From positions 1,116,001-1,180,000 of the forward strand of contig JAFKAC010000014.1 in assembly GCA_025766275.1 (NCBI GenBank): a stretch of DNA of 64,000 nucleotides. The letters are read 5' to 3'. Origin of the DNA: Lactarius indigo (taxonomy: Eukaryota > Basidiomycota > Agaricomycetes > Russulales > Russulaceae). The notes beneath the pieces are model-generated. The model searched no databases, was not told the origin of the DNA, and saw only the letters and a program-made list of their open reading frames with translations. The translations under genes and the position numbers were made by a program. Of this stretch, positions 1 through 8,590 are shown one piece after another. Each line of letters opens with the position of its first letter. Within the stretch, counting starts at the first letter, position 1.

Positions 1-2196
1 GTGGAATACTTGGGGCTAATCATTGGGTATGGACAACTACGAATGGACCCAGTCAAAGTACAAGGAATCCGAGAATGGAAGGCACCGACATCACTCAAAG
101 AAGTACGAGCCTTCCTAGGATTCTGCAATTTCTACCGGCGATTTATACGGGGGTTTTCTACAATTGCAAGACCCCTCCACGACCTCACAAAGAAAGACGT
201 TCCCTGGGAATGGACGGAAGCTAGACAAAAAGCCTTTGACACCATCAAAGAGCGAATCAGTTCGGAACCGGTCTTACTATTCCCGAAATTAGACCAACCA
301 TTCGAGATCGAAGTCGATGCTTCAAGTTACGCCCTAGGGGCTGTCCTGAATCAGAAAGGAGACGACGACAAAATGCACCCGGTCGCGTTCTACTCCGAAT
401 CCCTATCGGAAGCCGAACGCAATTACGACATCTATGATAGGGAACTACTAGCAATCGTCAAAGCATTACGCACTTGGCGAACATACCTTGTGGGATCCCC
501 CCATCTAATAACGATCCATACAGACCACGCCAACCTGCAATACTGGAAGGAACCCAGAAAAATCAGTCGACGAGTAGCACGGGAGTTCCAGGAACTGTTG
601 GAGTACAACTTTATACTCAAACATATCCCCGGTGCCAAGAATACCCAAGCAGACTCCTTATCGAGAAGACCTGATTATGAGGACGGCTCCAGCGATAACG
701 ATCAGGTCACAGTACTCCCAGATGACATATTTCTTAAAGTCACCCAAACGTCCATGCACGATATGGATATATGGACTCAAATTGCACAAAATATGGACGA
801 AGCGACACTCCTCCCATGGGTAGAACCCCACAACCTAAAGAAACACGATGGGCTGTGGTGGAAGGGCGATGCTCTCGTTGTCGTGGGAAACAACGAACTT
901 AAACGGGGGGTGATCACCTTTTTCCACGATACTCCAAGCGCAGGACACCCAGGAATTGCAAACACCCTAGAGCTATTACGACGCGATTTCTGGTGGCCCA
1001 ACATGCGCAAAGATGTGGAAGCCTACGTCAAAGGGTGCGCAACATGCCAAAGCAACAAAATCAACCATCACCGACAGAAGCCCCACTTATTCCCTATCAC
1101 CACCGAACCATCGGCCGAACCGTTCGAAGTAGTGGCCATGGACTTCATAGTCAAACTCCCGATATCAAAAGGGTTCGACTCAATCCTCACCGTCACAGAC
1201 CATGATTGCTCAAAGGCAGCAATATTCATACCGTGTAACGAAGCCATAACGTCAGAAGGAGTGGCAAAACTTTATCTCCAACATGTCTATCCCCACTACG
1301 GCCTACCCCGAAAGATCATATCCGATCGGGATCCAAGATTCGCGTCCATGTTCATGCGACAACTATGTAAAACGTTGGGGATACAGCAAAACGTATCATC
1401 AGCGTACCATCCACAAACAGATGGTCAATCAGAACGAACAAACCAATGGTTAGAACAATACTTGCGACACTGGTGTAATGTGCAACAGAACAATTGGGTG
1501 GAACTTCTACCCATGGCGCAATTCGCTCACAACTCTTGGAGAAACGCCACCACCAAGCACTCCCCCTTCTCTCTTATTATGGGATGGGAACCACGAACTG
1601 TGTGGACACCAAAACCATCACATAGCCCCGCGGTGGATCAAAGATTGGAAGAATTGCAGATACTCCGACAACATGCGCAAGACAGTATCAAACACGCGCA
1701 GAACCTTATGGCCCAACGAGGAAAAACGGGGTTCACACCTTATCAGCAAGGGGATCAAGTATGGCTAGAAGGGACCAATCTTCGTACCTTTTACCCCACA
1801 AGTAAACTAGCCCCAAAACGATATGGACCCTTTAAAATCGTCAAGGTTCTATCAGACGTCTCGTACGAATTGGAACTTCCGGCATCATGGAAGATACACC
1901 CAGTATTCCACGCAAACCTTCTGACACCATACAAGGAAACGGAGTTGCACGGCGCAAACTATACCCGACCTCCACTGGATCTTATCGATGGAGAAGAGGA
2001 GTATGAAGTGGAGCAGATCGAAGATGCCCAGGAACGAGGAAGAGGGCGCAAACTCCACTACCTAATAAAGTGGAAGGGATTCCCACCGAGCGATAACACA
2101 TGGGAACCCGCGACAAACATGACCCATGCCACAGACGTCATCAGAGATTTCTACCAACGATATCCGACCGCCAAGGGGGCTGGACGAACAATATAA
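1..2196 (+). CDS. Pol polyprotein, C-terminal 731 residues (RT end, RNase H, integrase, chromodomain)
   Basis: The reading frame is open from the window edge, so the real start is upstream and the first GTG is not a start. In order it encodes the end of the reverse transcriptase thumb, an RNase H domain (DASSYALGA near residue 105), the integrase zinc module (GHPGIA through CATCQSNK, residues 315-350), the integrase core with its three acidic positions (AMDFIVKLP, SDRDPRF, DGQSERTNQWLEQ) and a C-terminal chromodomain (EYEVEQI through KWKGF, residues 665-710). Chromodomains of this class steer integration to marked chromatin. The frame has no internal stop. The same protein is encoded by element B, where its N-terminus is visible. 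It ends 38 bp before ORF3, which starts in the -1 frame. Confidence 0.93.
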   Translation: MEYLGLIIGYGQLRMDPVKVQGIREWKAPTSLKEVRAFLGFCNFYRRFIRGFSTIARPLHDLTKKDVPWEWTEARQKAFDTIKERISSEPVLLFPKLDQPFEIEVDASSYALGAVLNQKGDDDKMHPVAFYSESLSEAERNYDIYDRELLAIVKALRTWRTYLVGSPHLITIHTDHANLQYWKEPRKISRRVAREFQELLEYNFILKHIPGAKNTQADSLSRRPDYEDGSSDNDQVTVLPDDIFLKVTQTSMHDMDIWTQIAQNMDEATLLPWVEPHNLKKHDGLWWKGDALVVVGNNELKRGVITFFHDTPSAGHPGIANTLELLRRDFWWPNMRKDVEAYVKGCATCQSNKINHHRQKPHLFPITTEPSAEPFEVVAMDFIVKLPISKGFDSILTVTDHDCSKAAIFIPCNEAITSEGVAKLYLQHVYPHYGLPRKIISDRDPRFASMFMRQLCKTLGIQQNVSSAYHPQTDGQSERTNQWLEQYLRHWCNVQQNNWVELLPMAQFAHNSWRNATTKHSPFSLIMGWEPRTVWTPKPSHSPAVDQRLEELQILRQHAQDSIKHAQNLMAQRGKTGFTPYQQGDQVWLEGTNLRTFYPTSKLAPKRYGPFKIVKVLSDVSYELELPASWKIHPVFHANLLTPYKETELHGANYTRPPLDLIDGEEEYEVEQIEDAQERGRGRKLHYLIKWKGFPPSDNTWEPATNMTHATDVIRDFYQRYPTAKGAGRTI

Positions 2197-2234
2197 AGAC
2201 CCCCTTTTACATCCCTACACCCCCCAAACCAACG

Positions 2235-3683
2235 ATGACCAGCACCCCAGTATCCGACACCACCCTCGTCAACATCCTCAGCAACCCCCAACTCGAAGCC
2301 GCCCTCGAACGAGGGATTGTCACCATAGACCTCACCGACATTCCCCGTCTTTCACCACCACCATCCCCCCAACATGCCACCATCACCGACCCCATTCCAA
2401 TCGAACGAGAACCCGGGGAACTCACCCCGTCAACACCGGAGGAAGGGCAGTATTCCCCAACACCACCTCCTCAGCAACAGTCGACACCTCCACCGGAACC
2501 ACGACCTCAATCACCACCATCTTCCCCATCGTCCACACCACCCCCGCCTCTGGAACCGTTTACCCCGGTTCGCGTCCACACCCCCATTGACTACGACCGA
2601 CCCGACTCCCCTCCCAACGACACAGACGACCCCGGCGCCCCATTCTTTCCAAACGTTCCTGGTACCCCCAAGTACTACCCATTACAGATCCCGCTACCAG
2701 ACGGTGGATCTAACCCAGCGAAGTATATCTACTATCGCAAGGGATTCACCGAAGTAGTGGGGACAATGGGTATGGGACAACCCCACTACGGAGAGGAGGT
2801 CTACCTCTCATCGCTTAGACCAAACGTCTCGGCGCCACCCTTTACGGCTGAACAACTGCAGTTCTTTGACCCTCATGACATCCGCGCCTGTGCTCTGGAC
2901 GAAACGCTCATAGAGCTCAACTCACCTCGTCTCACGGCCGAGATTACTAGGCTAAGAACGGGGCTCCTGGCGCTCAAAGAACTCGACGAGAAGTGCGAGA
3001 AACTGGAAGAGGACGCACGCAAACTACGAGCGGAGCGGCTCACGGTCGACTTGATGCTGGCCAGCACCAAGAGGCGCCTTCAGTACGCAGGAGCACTAAC
3101 CACCATCGGCAATGAATATGCGCGTATGACAGCTCTACCAGCCCCACTTCGCCATTCCCGCTATGCTATCCCATTCTCCCCACGATGCGGAGGACCGTTA
3201 GAATTCCCCCGCCTCGCCGACAAACCCCACCGCCGACGCTGCTACCACTGCAACAGCACCCATCACATCGTACGCGATTGCCCCACCAGACCGCGACCTG
3301 CCTGCCGACATTGCCAAAGCCAAGAGCATCAGTCCCACCGATGCATATTCCGCCGTGCAGGCATGGTCGAAGAAGTAATCACGACCCATCAGGCAGATGA
3401 ACGCATACGGCAGGCAGTGAGTACAGAAGCCACCACCTCCTTCACCGTCCCCGAACCTCCAACGATCGCGGCCCACACCCAAGGGAGATGGTGCGGGCGG
3501 TGCTTCCGCACTGATGCCAATCATGACGAGATCCGATGCCCACAGTACGAAATGTGTCGCAAGTGTGGCAAGCGCGGACCCTTCCTTTTTCTCAAAACGC
3601 ATTACTGTCGGCTTGACATCTCCCCGTGGCCGGAGAATGACCTCGACGCTGACATCTACGACCTCATAGACCCGGAGTCCTGA
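2235..3683 (+). CDS. ORF3: proline-rich, coiled-coil, zinc-knuckle accessory protein
   Basis: This 482-residue protein lies downstream of Pol, in the position other retroelements use for env. I chose the ATG at 2235 because element D conserves the protein from exactly that Met (TPVSDTTL). The frame is also open upstream to an overlapping ATG at 2100. Visible parts are a conserved head with NPQLEAALERGIVTID, a Pro/Ser/Thr-rich stretch (residues about 40-150), a charged coiled coil (about 220-295) and a Cys-rich tail. The tail has two canonical CX2CX4HX4C knuckles (CYHCNSTHHIVRDC and CRHCQSQEHQSHRC) and two variant CX2C clusters near the end. There is no signal peptide or membrane segment, so it is not an envelope protein. 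Nucleic-acid binding or a second capsid-like role is inferred. The Pol stop, the 38-bp gap and the frame change suggest reinitiation or a spliced message. Element C carries a related coiled coil fused to Pol. Confidence 0.8.
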   Translation: MTSTPVSDTTLVNILSNPQLEAALERGIVTIDLTDIPRLSPPPSPQHATITDPIPIEREPGELTPSTPEEGQYSPTPPPQQQSTPPPEPRPQSPPSSPSSTPPPPLEPFTPVRVHTPIDYDRPDSPPNDTDDPGAPFFPNVPGTPKYYPLQIPLPDGGSNPAKYIYYRKGFTEVVGTMGMGQPHYGEEVYLSSLRPNVSAPPFTAEQLQFFDPHDIRACALDETLIELNSPRLTAEITRLRTGLLALKELDEKCEKLEEDARKLRAERLTVDLMLASTKRRLQYAGALTTIGNEYARMTALPAPLRHSRYAIPFSPRCGGPLEFPRLADKPHRRRCYHCNSTHHIVRDCPTRPRPACRHCQSQEHQSHRCIFRRAGMVEEVITTHQADERIRQAVSTEATTSFTVPEPPTIAAHTQGRWCGRCFRTDANHDEIRCPQYEMCRKCGKRGPFLFLKTHYCRLDISPWPENDLDADIYDLIDPES

Positions 3684-3717
3684 AGTCGAGGCGTCTTCAG
3701 ACCAAGACGGGGGGTAA

Positions 3718-4285
3718 TGTTACGATTTTCTTGGACTCGTTTCTTTCTTCACCATTATTCCCTTCCCACACTATACGAGCCCTGTACGACTACGCGGACT
3801 TTACGATTACCCGGTTTCTATCACGCGCCTTGCTTATCGACGTTCTCTTCTGATAAAGCTTGACATGTGCCAGGTTCCAACTTGTTCCCTCTCACGCGCG
3901 ACCCCGCGTGATTCTCCCTTATTCTCGATATGACCTTGCTTTGTTCCCTTTATGTTCATCCCTTTCTTCCTCAGTGTGGCGATGGCGTTATCTGTTTGTA
4001 ACGGCCATACAGTACGACTACTATTTAACTCTAGTCATACCTAGCTTGTACGGTAGACTAGACTTCTTGTGTAATACTACACTCGTCTACGCAGAGTCTC
4101 CCTGATCCCCGATCCTCGTCTTCGCTAGGCCTTCGAGTCTTAGCCCTCCTCTATAGTCCAAGTGACGTACATCCTTGTGACTCTTGTGCATCATCTCTAC
4201 TGAAGTCGAGCCTTCGAGCTTTGACTACCAAACAATTGACTGACTCAGTACAGGTCGTACTTAACGCCCCTGTAGTGGCGTTACA
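3718..4285 (+). repeat. 3' LTR of element A (568 bp)
   Basis: The LTR begins TGTTACG and ends CGTTACA. Both ends were fixed by comparison with the two LTRs of element B. It contains a TATA box (TATTTAA, 4022-4028) and, 33 bp later, AGACTAGACTT (4055-4065), the likely 5' end of the transcript and self-primer. Most of the LTR matches the 3' LTR of B, but the last 50-60 bp match the 5' LTR of B instead. Confidence 0.95.
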
Positions 4286-4300
4286 CATTTGACAGCTCCT

Positions 4301-4793
4301 TGTTACAAATCTCGACTTATGACTGGTTATGACTACAGTCTGGTATTGATTGATATTAGTCATGGACTCTTACATCACATCAGTCAGCATAGTAGGTTAC
4401 ATGTGATTGTAACTCATGTATGACTCGTAACTAGGATAGCTGTACTAGGGTTCGAGCTAGTTACACTACTGGTTCTTTACTGTTTCAGCGGCGCTTTAAA
4501 GCCCGCACATATCTGTATAAGTAGTCGTTTCAGAAGACCAAGAGTCCCCATCTTGGTCTTCTTCAATCCACCCTCCTGACTCGTCTCTCGTCTGCCTTAG
4601 TCTCGAACTAAGTGTGCCTCTGCTGAATATCCACCAAGGGATATTCCTTCTTTCATCCTTTGCTGCAGCATGCGCCAGTGTGCCCCTGTTCAGCTTGTGT
4701 TGGGTTGACGTGTAGTCCCCATTCACCTATCTTCGCTGAGTCGATTATGCCTATCCTAAGTCCAAGTTGGACTGATGCCGGTGGAGCGTAACA
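4301..4793 (+). repeat. Solo LTR, family G (degenerate)
   Basis: It starts TGTTAC and ends GTAACA. It contains a TATA-like TATAAGTAG near 4513 and, about 36 bp further, the hairpin arms AAGACCAAGA and TCTTGGTCTT seen in the LTR of element C. A diverged inverted copy lies at 6374-6880. No matching target-site duplication is visible (ctcct before, agtgg after). The 15 bp between it and element A belong to the hAT gene at 23896 if the segment is inverted. Confidence 0.65.
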
Positions 4794-4824
4794 AGTGGGG
4801 GTCATTTCTGAAGCTTGGACTCTG

Positions 4825-5177
4825 TGATATAACAAGAGTCACACTCAGCCACTGAGTTTCCAAACTCAGCAGATACTCTGTATTAGTCAGCACACATTGT
4901 GCACCAAGGCTCCACTGAGCCTTGACAATTAGTGTCACACCTGTGTATAGTATAAGTAGAGTACTCTGTACACCCTGGTCCACATCAGTTCTCACTCTGC
5001 TGTGTGCCAGGTAAAGTCTCACTCCTGTAATACCATGATCAGTTCTCACTCTGCTGTGTGCCAGACACCCTCTGCTTCACTGCCTGACATTCCCTTTGCT
5101 GCTAACCAGCTGCCACTAGTATCTCACCACAGACTCTTTGCCTCTGTGAGTACTGGTTATGTCTATGCTGTTCATCA
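4825..5177 (+). repeat. LTR remnant, family E
   Basis: The right two-thirds are clearly homologous to the solo LTRs at 29491-30094 and 32712-33284. It shares the TATAAGTAG promoter element, a 28-bp motif present twice (about 4985 and 5037) and the terminal TTCATCA. The left end (TGATATAACA) is inferred from inverted terminal symmetry. No target-site duplication is seen. Confidence 0.55.
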
Positions 5178-5551
5178 CGAAGACCAAGATATGCCATCTT
5201 GGTCTTCTTGAATTGTCACTTGTCTTCTCATCTAAAGAGGGCCTTTGTGTCTCCTCTCTGTCTAAGTTCTTTGCAGGGCTTGCAAGCCTCTGCCTCTGCC
5301 TTTATGCCATTCACCCTCATGTGAGATTCACTAAGTCTTTGTTGCATTATATTGGCTCAAGTCAAGCTAACACTGTGACAGTGTTACAGTTAAACTCTAC
5401 AAAATACACTGTGTCTTCTCCTTGTTCTCTCCACTGGGCAGCTCCCAGGAATCTTGTTGGTACGTTGTGGTCTCCTTGTCATTCAAGGGAATACAGACAG
5501 AATGACATCCACTGTTCTCTTGTTGAATATGCCACAGTGAAGGATCTTGGT
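5178..5551. repeat. Decayed fragments of element C family: LTR R-U5 (+) and inverted leader/gag start (-)
   Basis: 5178-5388 resembles the second half of the element C LTR, including the perfect AAGACCAAGAT / ATCTTGGTCTT hairpin, and ends GTTACA. 5389-5551 resembles the reverse complement of the C primer-binding site and gag start (GGATCTTGGTCTTAATGTTACA near 5540). The two pieces are head to head, so they come from separate insertions or a rearranged copy. Confidence 0.5.
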
Positions 5552-6373
5552 CTTAATGTTACACTCCACATGTTATGGTTTTACCCCCTCAACCTCAGCA
5601 AACAGCGATACGAAGGATAAAGTCACAAGATGAAGAGGATGATGAAGGAAAAGCTGAGATAAGCCATAAACCATGAGAAAAGTGCCCCGGCCTGCGATAT
5701 CACTGGACCTTCTATGATGACATGCAGAACTGTAGGTTCCACCAGCCTGGATAAAAACAACATCCAAGTCACCTGTCATGTGATCCTGGCATGTGACCTG
5801 GTTAGAATGCACCAGAAGAGTCCAGATGAGCTTGTGCCTGGCTGACTGATGTTTGGTACCTGATGACTGATACTGGCTGTGGATTACTCATAGATGATTA
5901 CACTGTTACAACAAGGATGACTGATACTCTGTTCTGATTGGTTGACTGACTGTATGCTGACTGATACTGACACATTCCCGATGACACTCTTACTATATGA
6001 TTACTCACCCTAGGATCGTTGTATTAGGGTTTCTGAGTTTGAATCTTACGATGGCTAGGGTATAAGTAGGGTAGCTTGTATCCCCAGTTCCCTAGCTTGA
6101 GATTTTGGAGAATTGTACTGGCTGTTTGCCATCTTCCCTCTATCTTTTGAGCTGGGCTGTCTGCCACCCCTTTGGGCTGTTTGCTCATCCCCCTTTCCCT
6201 CTCTTATCTGCCATTTTCTGCCTCTCAGTGCTCCTGCCTGATAGAGTGCTGCTAGTACCTTTGTCAACTAGGGGATGCCTTGGCTGTACTCACCCTTCCC
6301 CATAAGTTGGCTGATGATTTGGGGCACGGTACTCCCACAGAACCGTCCAAGTCAGACACTACGCCCGTACAAG
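5552..6373. other. Non-coding, transposon-derived spacer
   Basis: No ORF here resembles a protein. The stretch has TATAAGTAGG near 6061 and repeated GACTGATACT-type words, which look like an eroded LTR of another family. I could not fix its ends. Confidence 0.4.
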
Positions 6374-6880
6374 CGTAACACCACAGGCATTAGTCTGACT
6401 TGGACTCATGTAGGCATAAACAACTTAGCAAATATCAGGCAAATGGGGATCATGTGTCAACCCAATGCAAGCTGAACAGGGACCCTACTGGTACACACTG
6501 CAGCAAAAGGATGAAGATGCTCTACCCTTGGTTGGTAGGAGTGGAGGCACACTTAGTTAAAGACTAAGGCAGACAAAAGACAAGTTGAGATGGTGGATTG
6601 AAGAAGACTAAGATGGAGACTCTTGGTCTTTCATGACTACTACTTATACAGATACACACAGGCTTTAAAGCACCACTAGAATAATAAGAGACCAATAGCA
6701 TAACTAGCTTGAACCCTAGTACTGCTATCCTAGGAATGAGTCATACATGAGTCACAATCACATGTGGACTACTAGGATGACTGATATGATGTAAGAGTCC
6801 ATGACTAATACTACTATCAGGCCATAGTCATAACCAGCTATGAGTTATTTGCAACGAGTTGTAAGGTCTATACCGTAACA
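6374..6880 (-). repeat. Solo LTR, family G, inverted copy (degenerate)
   Basis: Read on the minus strand it follows the order of the LTR at 4301-4793: terminal TGTTACGG, TATAC-type promoter, the AAGACCAAGAG / CTTAGTCTT hairpin near 6600, then the AGTCCAAGT block near the end. Divergence is substantial. 6881-7055 beyond it shows nothing I recognise. Confidence 0.6.
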
Positions 6881-7055
6881 TTTGTGGTTGGGTGATTGGG
6901 TCAATTATTATGTCTCAAGGTCAGTTCTCTGAGGTTTTGAGGCTGTATGTTACTGAGTTGTTACTGAGTTACACACTTAGGTTTGTGGACAGAAATATGA
7001 TAATGTGCTTTCTCAGTTGGGGCATCAGGCATCTCAATTCCCTCATGAAGCCAAT

Positions 7056-7810
7056 TGTTATGATCTGACACTTCAGACCTCAGTCACAGTATGTTTCTAC
7101 CTTGCTTTTCCCCTTTTGTACTATACCTGTCACGAACCTATAAACCTGGTTGTGACTCAAGGCGCTTAGAACCAGACCGGACCGGACCAGGCTTATGTCA
7201 TCAGCTTCCTAAAGGAGAAATCCGAAATCGGAGTTTGAATTTCACTCTCCGACGGTCACGTGATTACTCTGCCCTTTCAAGTCACATGTGTACATGCACA
7301 TGTATCAATCAACAGTTGATCGTTTATCAACCAACGAAGATAATCAACCAAGTCACAAGGGAACATGTGTTCTAATCACGGGTTCCACAGCTGCTGCGGA
7401 ACCACGCCACTATGGCACAATATGGCGTCATCGACTGCGGCGCAGTTGTACCATGCTTATCCTTTATTCTGATTGGACAGTATTAATAACTTGTCTCTGG
7501 AATGTTCCAATCTGCAGTATTGCGCAGCACTTGTGGGTAGGCCCTAAGCCTGCCCTAAACCTACGCACAGACCACCCCCTGTAGTATATAAGCTAGCTCA
7601 ATCTATCGGACAGTCCCTCAGACTATCCACTTGTGACATCCCCTCTCTTGCCTCACAGCTCCTTTGAGTGCCCCACTCTTCACACGCCACTACTCCTCTA
7701 CTGAGCCAAGAGTGTATCTTGTGTCGTCCAACACCTCTTCTCCACACCCTCTCAGCCCCCAGTCTCTGTCTACGTCGTGACCCCCTGTCGAGTGACAGTG
7801 AGTCATCACA
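7056..7810 (+). repeat. 5' LTR of element F (755 bp)
   Basis: It begins TGTTATGA and ends TCATCACA, imperfect inverted termini. It carries a TATA box at 7585-7591 and is followed 2 bp later by a primer-binding site complementary to its own transcript start. A gag-like frame then opens. The boundaries are inferred from this layout because no second LTR of F lies in the window. Confidence 0.6.
7585..7629 (+). promoter_or_regulatory. Element F core promoter and self-primer
   Basis: TATATAA (7585-7591) lies 33 bp before TCAGACTATCCA (7618-7629). That 12-mer is complementary to the primer-binding site at 7813-7824 with one mismatch. An imperfect hairpin (GGACAGTC, 5-nt loop, GACTATCC; 7608-7628) overlaps the inferred start. 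Confidence 0.5.
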
Positions 7811-7812
7811 CT

Positions 7813-7824
7813 TGGACAGTCTGA
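7813..7824 (+). other. Primer-binding site of element F (self-priming type)
   Basis: TGGACAGTCTGA begins 2 bp after the LTR, the same offset as in B, C and D. It pairs with 7618-7629 at 11 of 12 positions. Confidence 0.45.
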
Positions 7825-7851
7825 ACAATAGACTGACTCTGGGCTGCTCCA

Positions 7852-8036
7852 GTGGCTGACTATAACTACGAGTACGATTTCTCGCAGTACAGTCAGTGGG
7901 ACGGAGATTCTGCCAGCTACCAGTCAGAGTTCGACAACCAAGGTAGCCCCCTCGACTTTTCCCGCGCCTCCCCTGTCCCCTCCACCTCTGCTGTCCGTCT
8001 TGACAGCCTCCGCTTCACTGCCCCCTACACCCCCAC
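7852..8036 (+). pseudogene. Gag-like ORF of element F, first part (split by element C)
   Basis: The frame opens after a TGA at 7834 and has no ATG. The first plausible initiator is GTG at 7852 (then ADYNYEYDF), the same position and context as the gag starts of B, C and D. It codes 61 residues rich in Tyr, Ser and Asp and is then interrupted by element C. Removing C and one copy of its cccac duplication continues the same frame through 15926-16046 without a stop. I see no domain, so the assignment to Gag rests on position behind the LTR and primer-binding site. Confidence 0.55.
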
Positions 8037-8571
8037 TGTCACGTTTCGACTCGTACGGACTGTATTGCTTGATTACCCTTACTGTACCGGTTGCAACTAC
8101 GGCGGTAAGGTAGATTAGTTGCGGACTTAACCACGGTGATACGGTAGTGCGATAGGTGATACGATACGATAGCTGACTGATGACGGACGCCACTAATACT
8201 GGTAGTAGTGGTATTCGGTTTGAGATACTTACGCGATACGTTGGACGCTACCTACGATGACTCACGGCAGCGCTTCTAAGCCTGCTTAACTTGTATTTAA
8301 GCTGTCTTGTGAAGACCAAGATACGCCATCTTGGTCTTCTTGAATCGCCACTCTTATTTCTCTCCTTTGCCACTCTTGTCTTTCTTCTTCGTCTTCAACA
8401 GGCTCCGACTTCGTTCGTGAGCAGCATAGTAAAGGATCTGTCGGTGTGCCTTCGCGCATTCACTAAGACAGAGGCTTGGACCTTCGCGTCTTCAAGTCAA
8501 CGCCTCGTTATTCCGCTAAGTCGTTACTGCCATTCGAGCTCAAGTCGAGCTAACGTCGTGGCGACGTTACA
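8037..8571 (+). repeat. 5' LTR of element C
   Basis: It runs from TGTCACG to CGTTACA, 535 bp, one base different from the 3' copy. It carries the promoter described at 8294-8338. Confidence 0.97.
8294..8338 (+). promoter_or_regulatory. Element C core promoter, hairpin and self-primer
   Basis: TATTTAA (8294-8300) lies 34 bp before ATCTTGGTCTT (8328-8338), which is perfectly complementary to the primer-binding site at 8574-8584. The primer sequence is also the right arm of a perfect 11-bp inverted repeat (left arm AAGACCAAGAT, 8312-8322; 5-nt loop). The left arm is therefore a copy of the primer-binding site placed just upstream of the inferred start. Confidence 0.7.
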
Positions 8572-8573
8572 TT

Positions 8574-8584
8574 AAGACCAAGAT
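8574..8584 (+). other. Primer-binding site of element C (self-priming type)
   Basis: AAGACCAAGAT begins 2 bp after the LTR and is the exact reverse complement of 8328-8338. I see no tRNA 3'-end complement at the usual place. Confidence 0.7.
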
Positions 8585-8590
8585 CCCATC

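Larger units (their letters stand above)
1..4285 (+). mobile_element. Ty3/gypsy chromovirus element A, 3' part
   Basis: This is the 3' half of an LTR retrotransposon cut by the window edge. It holds the end of RT, RNase H, integrase and chromodomain (to 2196), ORF3 (2235-3683), a G-rich polypurine tract (about 3706-3717) and a complete 3' LTR (3718-4285). It is almost identical to the inverted element B at 16047-23895; I noticed only one silent difference in ORF3 and one A-specific base in the LTR. The 5 bp after the LTR are cattt, which match the 5' flank of B rather than anything visible for A. Confidence 0.95.

Noticed and set aside
2126..2757. His/Pro/Thr-rich open frames overlapping the start of ORF3
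   Set aside because: They come from the C-rich proline codons of ORF3 read in another phase.
2235..3683. ORF3 as an envelope protein
   Set aside because: No signal peptide, membrane span or glycoprotein-like cysteine pattern; the cysteines form nucleic-acid-binding knuckles.
7813..7824. tRNA primer-binding site beginning TGG in element F (and TGGC at the gag starts of B and C)
   Set aside because: In B and C the TGG is about 20 nt from the LTR, too far for a normal tRNA site, and the self-complementary segment at +2 explains the position in all families.
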